From NCBI GenBank assembly GCA_002398565.1, contig DGZP01000003.1, forward strand, positions 1,929-40,099: DNA of 38,171 nucleotides, written 5' to 3'. This DNA is from Proteiniphilum sp. UBA4977 (GTDB lineage: Bacteria; Bacteroidota; Bacteroidia; Bacteroidales; Dysgonomonadaceae). Each line of letters begins with the position of its first letter. Positions within the stretch are counted from its first letter, which is position 1. The notes under the pieces are model-generated. The model was not told where the DNA came from. It did no database searches and saw only the letters and a list, made by a program, of their open reading frames with translations. Below are positions 33,838 through 38,171 of the stretch, piece after piece. The translations under genes were made by a program, and so were the position numbers.

Positions 33838-36800
33838 TTAAAAAGAAAGATTTATTCCGCCAATAAAAGACTTCGACTGCGGATAAGTCCCCATATCGAT
33901 CAAGTCCGTAGATTCCGGATCGAGTCCCGTATATCCGGTCAGTGTGAAAAGATTCTGGCCTGACACATAAATTCTTATATTCTGCAGACCGAGTTTTCGT
34001 ATGTTTGTAAAAGAGTATCCGATTTCAATATTTTTCAACCTGAAATAAGAGGCATCCTCCACAAATATACTAGATATCCTGCTGCTTCCATTGTCGGTAA
34101 AACTCACGCGGGGAATTTTGTTGGTTGACCCCTCTCCGTCCCATGCATTCAAAATATTTGTGGTATAATTAAACGGACGCGTATCATAATCAATGATTTT
34201 CTTAGAATCGTTATACCTGTCCACGCTCCCCACACCCTGGAGAAGGATCGACATATCGAAATTCTTATACGAACCTGAAAGATTGAATCCATACAACAAT
34301 CCCGGGTTAGGATCGCCGATGAAATCCCTGTCGTTGTCGTCAATTCTTCCGTCACCATTTCGATCTTTAAACCGGATATCGCCGGGCAGGGATGTTGGGT
34401 TCGTTGTACCATGCAGGTGGGTTTTGATTTCATCCGTATTCTGGTATACTCCTTCAAAAACATATCCGTAATAGGCATTAAGCGGCTGTCCGGGCTCCGT
34501 TCTTGTAACCGATCCGACCAGACTGGGAAGATTGGGATGCAGTTTTTCCACCCGGTTCTTTACGGTAGACAGGTTGGCATTTATATTATATTTAAATGCG
34601 CTTTCGGAATTACGCAACGTTATTCCAAATTCCCAACCACGGTTACTCACCTCTCCTGCATTCACGATGGTAGGCTGCACGTCGCCAACGATACTCGGAA
34701 GACTTATAGGTAACAGGATGTCAGTGGTATATTTCTGAAAATAATCTACGGTGAAATACAATCTGTTTCTAAAGATACCTGCATCGAGCCCTATATTATA
34801 CTGTGTGGTGGTCTCCCACTTTAAATCGGGATTTCCATATCTGGAAATAAGATATTTGTCCCCATCTTTTTTGATTAACGTCAGATACGCGTAGTTTGCA
34901 ATTTCCTGATTCCCCAACTGACCGATACTTGCCCTTACTTTCAGGTCGGAGAGCCAGTCCTGTTTTTTCAGAAACTGTTCTTCAGACAGTTTCCATCCTA
35001 CTGACAAAGAAGGAAAATATCCCCACCGGTTTTTTTCCGCAAACCGCGAAGACGCATCTGCCCTGAAGTTTGCAGTGAGCATATACCTCATATCGTATAC
35101 ATACGTCAACGAAGTAAAATAAGACATCAGTGCCCATTCCGAACCACTGCCTCCGTTCCATAAATCCTGTTCGGTGCTTCCAAAATCAATATATCTGAAC
35201 TTCTCGGTATCATATTCATATCTCCTTCTTGACGCATTGATTCCCGATCCGTAGTTGGTAATAAATTCACTTCCGGCCAAAGCATTGAAAGCATGCAGAT
35301 CGAACATTTTGTCGTAACTCAACGTATTGTTCCAGGTAAAAGTCAGCTCTTCCCCCCTATACTCATTTAATCCGTTGGGCCTGTTCTGGCGCCCTAATCC
35401 GCGATCAATCTGAGTACCGCCGCCATCATCATCTCCGAAATTAGCAAAAAAAGCCTTCTCATGCCGAAAGTTCAAATCAATACCTGCATTGGTTCTGAAA
35501 GTCAGTTCTTTTTCAGGTAAGAAAGATATCTCTCCGAAGAGATTTCCGAATGTTTTGAAGTGGGAGCGGGTATCGTCGGTGAAATAGGCCAGCGCTACCG
35601 GGTTTTGAGTCCATTCATACTTGTCGCTTTCCCACCCTCCCGTATCTCTGTTATTATGCACATAAAAAGGTAAATCGGTAAAGGGGTTTCTTTCCGAATA
35701 AGTGGGGTCATCAGGCGACTTATAGACCGGAATAACCGGTGGACGCAAAAGTGCATGTCTTATAATCCCGGGAGCATCACCCTTAGACGATAGTTTATCC
35801 TGAACGGCATAGGAAAGTTGCATGTTGGTTCCTATTTTTATTCTTTCCGTCAGATTGGCATTGATGTTCGTGCGAAAGTTAAACCGATTGTATTTATCAT
35901 TATCATATACCACAATACCGTCCTGGCTAACATATCCCAGGGAGAGCAAGTATTGTAATTTCTCACTGCCTCCGCTTGCCGTCATCTGGATATTCTGTGT
36001 GTAGCCCGGTTCAAAAAGTTCATCCAACCAGTCGGTATTTGCAAAATCACTTCGTCCCTTGTCTGCGGTATAAGGGTTCGTTCCGGAGTAGCCGGCATTG
36101 TTCCATGCTTTTTCCACCACATTCATATACTGTTCGGTATTCAACATTTTAGGAAGATTTGAAGCCTGTTGTATACCGCTGTAAAAATTAATGTCGAAAT
36201 TCGTTTTTCCAGCAGCTCCGCTTTTTGTAGTAATCACAATTACCCCGGCGGAAGCTCTCGAACCGTAAATGGCAGCGGCAGAAGCGTCTTTCAGCACAGT
36301 CATGGATTCAATATCGGACGGGTTGATAAATGCCAGTTCCCGGGTAGGTACCCCATCCACAATATAAAGCGGATTATTGTTCCCGATAGTACCCTCTCCC
36401 CTGATCCGGATATTTATCTCATCACCGGGAGCACCTGTACTTTGAGTCACCTGAACACCTGCCACCTGTCCCTGAAGCGCCTGTCTCACATCTGCTACGC
36501 GGCGGCGTTCCATATCGTCCACACTCACAGGCGCCACCGCGCCGGTAAGAGTTGATTTTTTTTGCGCGGAGTATCCAACTACGACCAACTCATCCATCAG
36601 CTGCGTCTCGGGTTGAAGATTTACTTCCAGCACCGTTTGACCGGTTATCATAATCTCCTGGTTCGCATATCCCACGTATGAAATTCTCAGGGTATTATTT
36701 ACCGGAACATTTAATTCGAAGTTCCCGTCTATATCGGTAACGGTTCCATTCCCCGTTTCAACAACAAGTACGGTAACCCCCATTAATCCTTCATGGGACA

Positions 36801-36897
36801 GTGCATCTTTCACGGAGCCCCTGATATTGACCGTTGTTTGGGCCTGCAATCCTAGAGCAGCACAAACCGCAATTACAAAAAATAATGCTTTCTTCAT
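33838..36897 (-). CDS. SusC/RagA-family TonB-linked outer membrane transporter
   Basis: This TonB-dependent outer membrane barrel imports the nutrient bound by its SusD partner. It begins with a signal peptide (KKALFFVIAVCAALGLQAQ). A CarboxypepD_reg-like domain follows (about 23-95: VNIRGSVKDALSHEGLMGVTVLV, GTVTDIDGNFELNVP), then the TonB-linked hallmark LMDELVVVGYSAQKKSTLTGA. The plug domain (about 118-230) contains DVRQALQGQVAGVQVTQ and IRIRGEGTIGNNNPLYIVDGVP, and the barrel ends with IGGINLSF. The 1019 residues are typical. It starts 17 bases after the stop of the upstream protein gene. A near -7 sequence TAACTTTTG (minus strand, 36912 to 36904) has one base too many between its halves. 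Confidence 0.95.
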   Translation of the reverse strand: MKKALFFVIAVCAALGLQAQTTVNIRGSVKDALSHEGLMGVTVLVVETGNGTVTDIDGNFELNVPVNNTLRISYVGYANQEIMITGQTVLEVNLQPETQLMDELVVVGYSAQKKSTLTGAVAPVSVDDMERRRVADVRQALQGQVAGVQVTQSTGAPGDEINIRIRGEGTIGNNNPLYIVDGVPTRELAFINPSDIESMTVLKDASAAAIYGSRASAGVIVITTKSGAAGKTNFDINFYSGIQQASNLPKMLNTEQYMNVVEKAWNNAGYSGTNPYTADKGRSDFANTDWLDELFEPGYTQNIQMTASGGSEKLQYLLSLGYVSQDGIVVYDNDKYNRFNFRTNINANLTERIKIGTNMQLSYAVQDKLSSKGDAPGIIRHALLRPPVIPVYKSPDDPTYSERNPFTDLPFYVHNNRDTGGWESDKYEWTQNPVALAYFTDDTRSHFKTFGNLFGEISFLPEKELTFRTNAGIDLNFRHEKAFFANFGDDDGGGTQIDRGLGRQNRPNGLNEYRGEELTFTWNNTLSYDKMFDLHAFNALAGSEFITNYGSGINASRRRYEYDTEKFRYIDFGSTEQDLWNGGSGSEWALMSYFTSLTYVYDMRYMLTANFRADASSRFAEKNRWGYFPSLSVGWKLSEEQFLKKQDWLSDLKVRASIGQLGNQEIANYAYLTLIKKDGDKYLISRYGNPDLKWETTTQYNIGLDAGIFRNRLYFTVDYFQKYTTDILLPISLPSIVGDVQPTIVNAGEVSNRGWEFGITLRNSESAFKYNINANLSTVKNRVEKLHPNLPSLVGSVTRTEPGQPLNAYYGYVFEGVYQNTDEIKTHLHGTTNPTSLPGDIRFKDRNGDGRIDDNDRDFIGDPNPGLLYGFNLSGSYKNFDMSILLQGVGSVDRYNDSKKIIDYDTRPFNYTTNILNAWDGEGSTNKIPRVSFTDNGSSRISSIFVEDASYFRLKNIEIGYSFTNIRKLGLQNIRIYVSGQNLFTLTGYTGLDPESTDLIDMGTYPQSKSFIGGINLSF

Positions 36898-36914
36898 GTT
36901 TTACAAAAGTTAAT

Positions 36915-38171
36915 TTATTTATACGATATGATTTTTTCACCAATCCAAAGCTTGTTATTCGCTTTTTCCATTTCCATGCCCGACGGCAACTCCACGATCA
37001 CACAGGCTTGGTCGGCCGGTATCTCTATCTCCGCTTTGTTTTTGACCGATCTGCCCAAATAAGTTTTTGAGAGCACGTCAAAAAGGTCGACCCCCTCCGT
37101 CACCGGTATATATTCCACTCTCACGGATTGATTATAGGGATTGTATAACAAAAAAGTGGGATAAGTCCGGTCTGCATAAAAGTCTGTAATGTTACAGTCA
37201 AGTTTAAGTACTTTTTCAACATTGGTTTTTTCTATCATGGCTCCGAATATGCCTACGGGAGCCGTACTGTAAAGGCTGAACATCGACTCCCTAGGATTGT
37301 CTTTGTGCCATTTGGGTCCGTCTCCGATAGCCACGGGATGCACCCCCTCCAACCGTGGATTATCCATGTCGTCGGCATAACGCAGGCCTTCGTAAGCAAT
37401 AACGGAACCCGTATATCCCTGCATTCCCGGCAGCCATTGATGCGCATCAGGTATTTTATCGGGGAAGAAAAGCCGCGACGCATTCACGTTATTCAGCATC
37501 CATTTACCTATGGCCCTCGCGAATTCAGGTTGATACTTCACCAGGGGAACAAGGGGCATGGCCATTTTTATGCTATTCATCAGAAACGCGTATCCGCCAC
37601 CGTCGGTAATGCTCCCTTGCAGGCCGCTCACATCATATTCCCCCCATTTGTCCATTATAATGCCCCATCCGGTACGCCCGTTTTCACTTTTTGTACCCTC
37701 AAAAACCCAATCGAGCATCTTTGCCACATCATAATCCGTTCCCTCTTCGGCATTTAAGCGGGCAGCCGTGTAAGCTCCAATAGGCAGCAATATTTCGTAG
37801 AAACGACTTTCGGTCTGATTGTCCAACGCCTCAATGGCTGATTTTGCACGCTCCAGGTAGCGCTTATCCCCAAATAGCTTGTATGCCGCATACAGTACGT
37901 AACCATGTCCTCCGGCAGCATCCTGTTGCAGCGGGATCTGGTTTATCATGCCCTTCATTTGCGCATAATCGAAGTAAGAATAATCGTAATTCCCGTTTAA
38001 TAACGAATCGGCTTTACAGAACTGTTCTGCAATCGTACGCTGTATGTTTTCGGCATTATCAACACCCGGAAAAACGTCACATACATTATAAAACAACACG
38101 TTTGGAAAGACATCATACCACCAGTCTCTCCCATAACCTCCACCCAGGAGAGCCACTTCAGGAGTCGTGTT
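36915..38171 (-). CDS. Unassigned protein, probable all-alpha toroid carbohydrate-active enzyme, 5'-truncated
   Basis: The frame is open to the right edge (codons read NTTPEVALLGGGYGRDWW), so the N terminus is missing; about 419 residues are visible. The first ~260 form helix pairs with small repeats such as GHGYVLYAAYKLFGDKRYLERAKSAIEAL, ILLPIGAYTAARLNAEEG and YQPEFARAIGKWMLNN, as in (alpha/alpha)-toroid glycoside hydrolases. The last ~100 (TFLLYNPYNQSVRVEYIPV, TYLGRSVKNKAEIEIPADQACVIVELPSG) look like a beta-sandwich, also common in such enzymes. Candidate catalytic acids cannot be named with confidence. I do not recognise the family. It is the first visible gene of a minus-strand locus followed by susC (17-base gap) and susD, so a role in using the imported glycan is inferred. 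Confidence 0.6.
   Translation of the reverse strand, partial: NTTPEVALLGGGYGRDWWYDVFPNVLFYNVCDVFPGVDNAENIQRTIAEQFCKADSLLNGNYDYSYFDYAQMKGMINQIPLQQDAAGGHGYVLYAAYKLFGDKRYLERAKSAIEALDNQTESRFYEILLPIGAYTAARLNAEEGTDYDVAKMLDWVFEGTKSENGRTGWGIIMDKWGEYDVSGLQGSITDGGGYAFLMNSIKMAMPLVPLVKYQPEFARAIGKWMLNNVNASRLFFPDKIPDAHQWLPGMQGYTGSVIAYEGLRYADDMDNPRLEGVHPVAIGDGPKWHKDNPRESMFSLYSTAPVGIFGAMIEKTNVEKVLKLDCNITDFYADRTYPTFLLYNPYNQSVRVEYIPVTEGVDLFDVLSKTYLGRSVKNKAEIEIPADQACVIVELPSGMEMEKANNKLWIGEKIISYK

Overview
The window is a gene-dense stretch of a Bacteroidota chromosome, most likely order Bacteroidales. The evidence is a SusC/SusD pair, a FloA/NfeD pair, Bacteroidota-style -7 promoter elements (TAnnTTTG), a long-form signal peptidase I and few Shine-Dalgarno sequences. 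A Dysgonomonadaceae-like host (Proteiniphilum/Petrimonas type) would fit, but that is only an impression from overall protein character. I see no tRNA, rRNA, CRISPR array, transposase or phage gene. No gene-free stretch exceeds 300 bases; the longest is the 292-base guaA/TPR intergenic region, described under features.

Layout. (1) 1-3704: the end of nuoN, then a two-gene K+ uptake system (TrkH/KtrB-type channel and TrkA/KtrA-type NAD-binding regulator). (2) 3739-5718, minus strand: queG-ruvB. (3) 5871-9113: a tightly overlapping operon for surface glycan work (Wzx-type flippase, FkbM methyltransferase, GT2). It converges on and overlaps rnr (RNase R). (4) 11349-17953, plus strand: an SDR epimerase, dapB, lepB, a WbqC-family protein, gltX and a Stealth-family sugar-phosphate transferase. 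(5) 17960-20834, minus strand: a GT4 glycosyltransferase, a second Stealth protein and a DUF5672 protein. These are clearly AT-richer than their surroundings and face the first Stealth gene. (6) 21045-24636: a 7TM-HD phosphodiesterase (PgpH-like) converging on and overlapping guaA. (7) 24929-32191: a plus-strand run of a TPR/PD40 envelope protein, NfeD-like protein, FloA flotillin, nucleoside phosphorylase, a periplasmic TonB-C-terminal-domain protein and an M16 zinc protease, closed by a strong bidirectional terminator. (8) 32332-38171, minus strand: a nutrient-uptake locus with an unassigned probable carbohydrate-active protein (cut by the window edge), SusC and SusD.

How the genes work together. 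Housekeeping functions (respiration, K+ uptake, recombination, tRNA modification and charging, RNA decay, lysine/peptidoglycan precursor and GMP synthesis, protein secretion) alternate with cell-surface modules. The most unusual content is the facing pair of Stealth genes with DUF5672 and GT4, which suggests a phosphodiester-linked surface glycan. Also notable are the structured intergenic regions before dapB and between guaA and the TPR gene, and the unassigned protein heading the SusCD locus.
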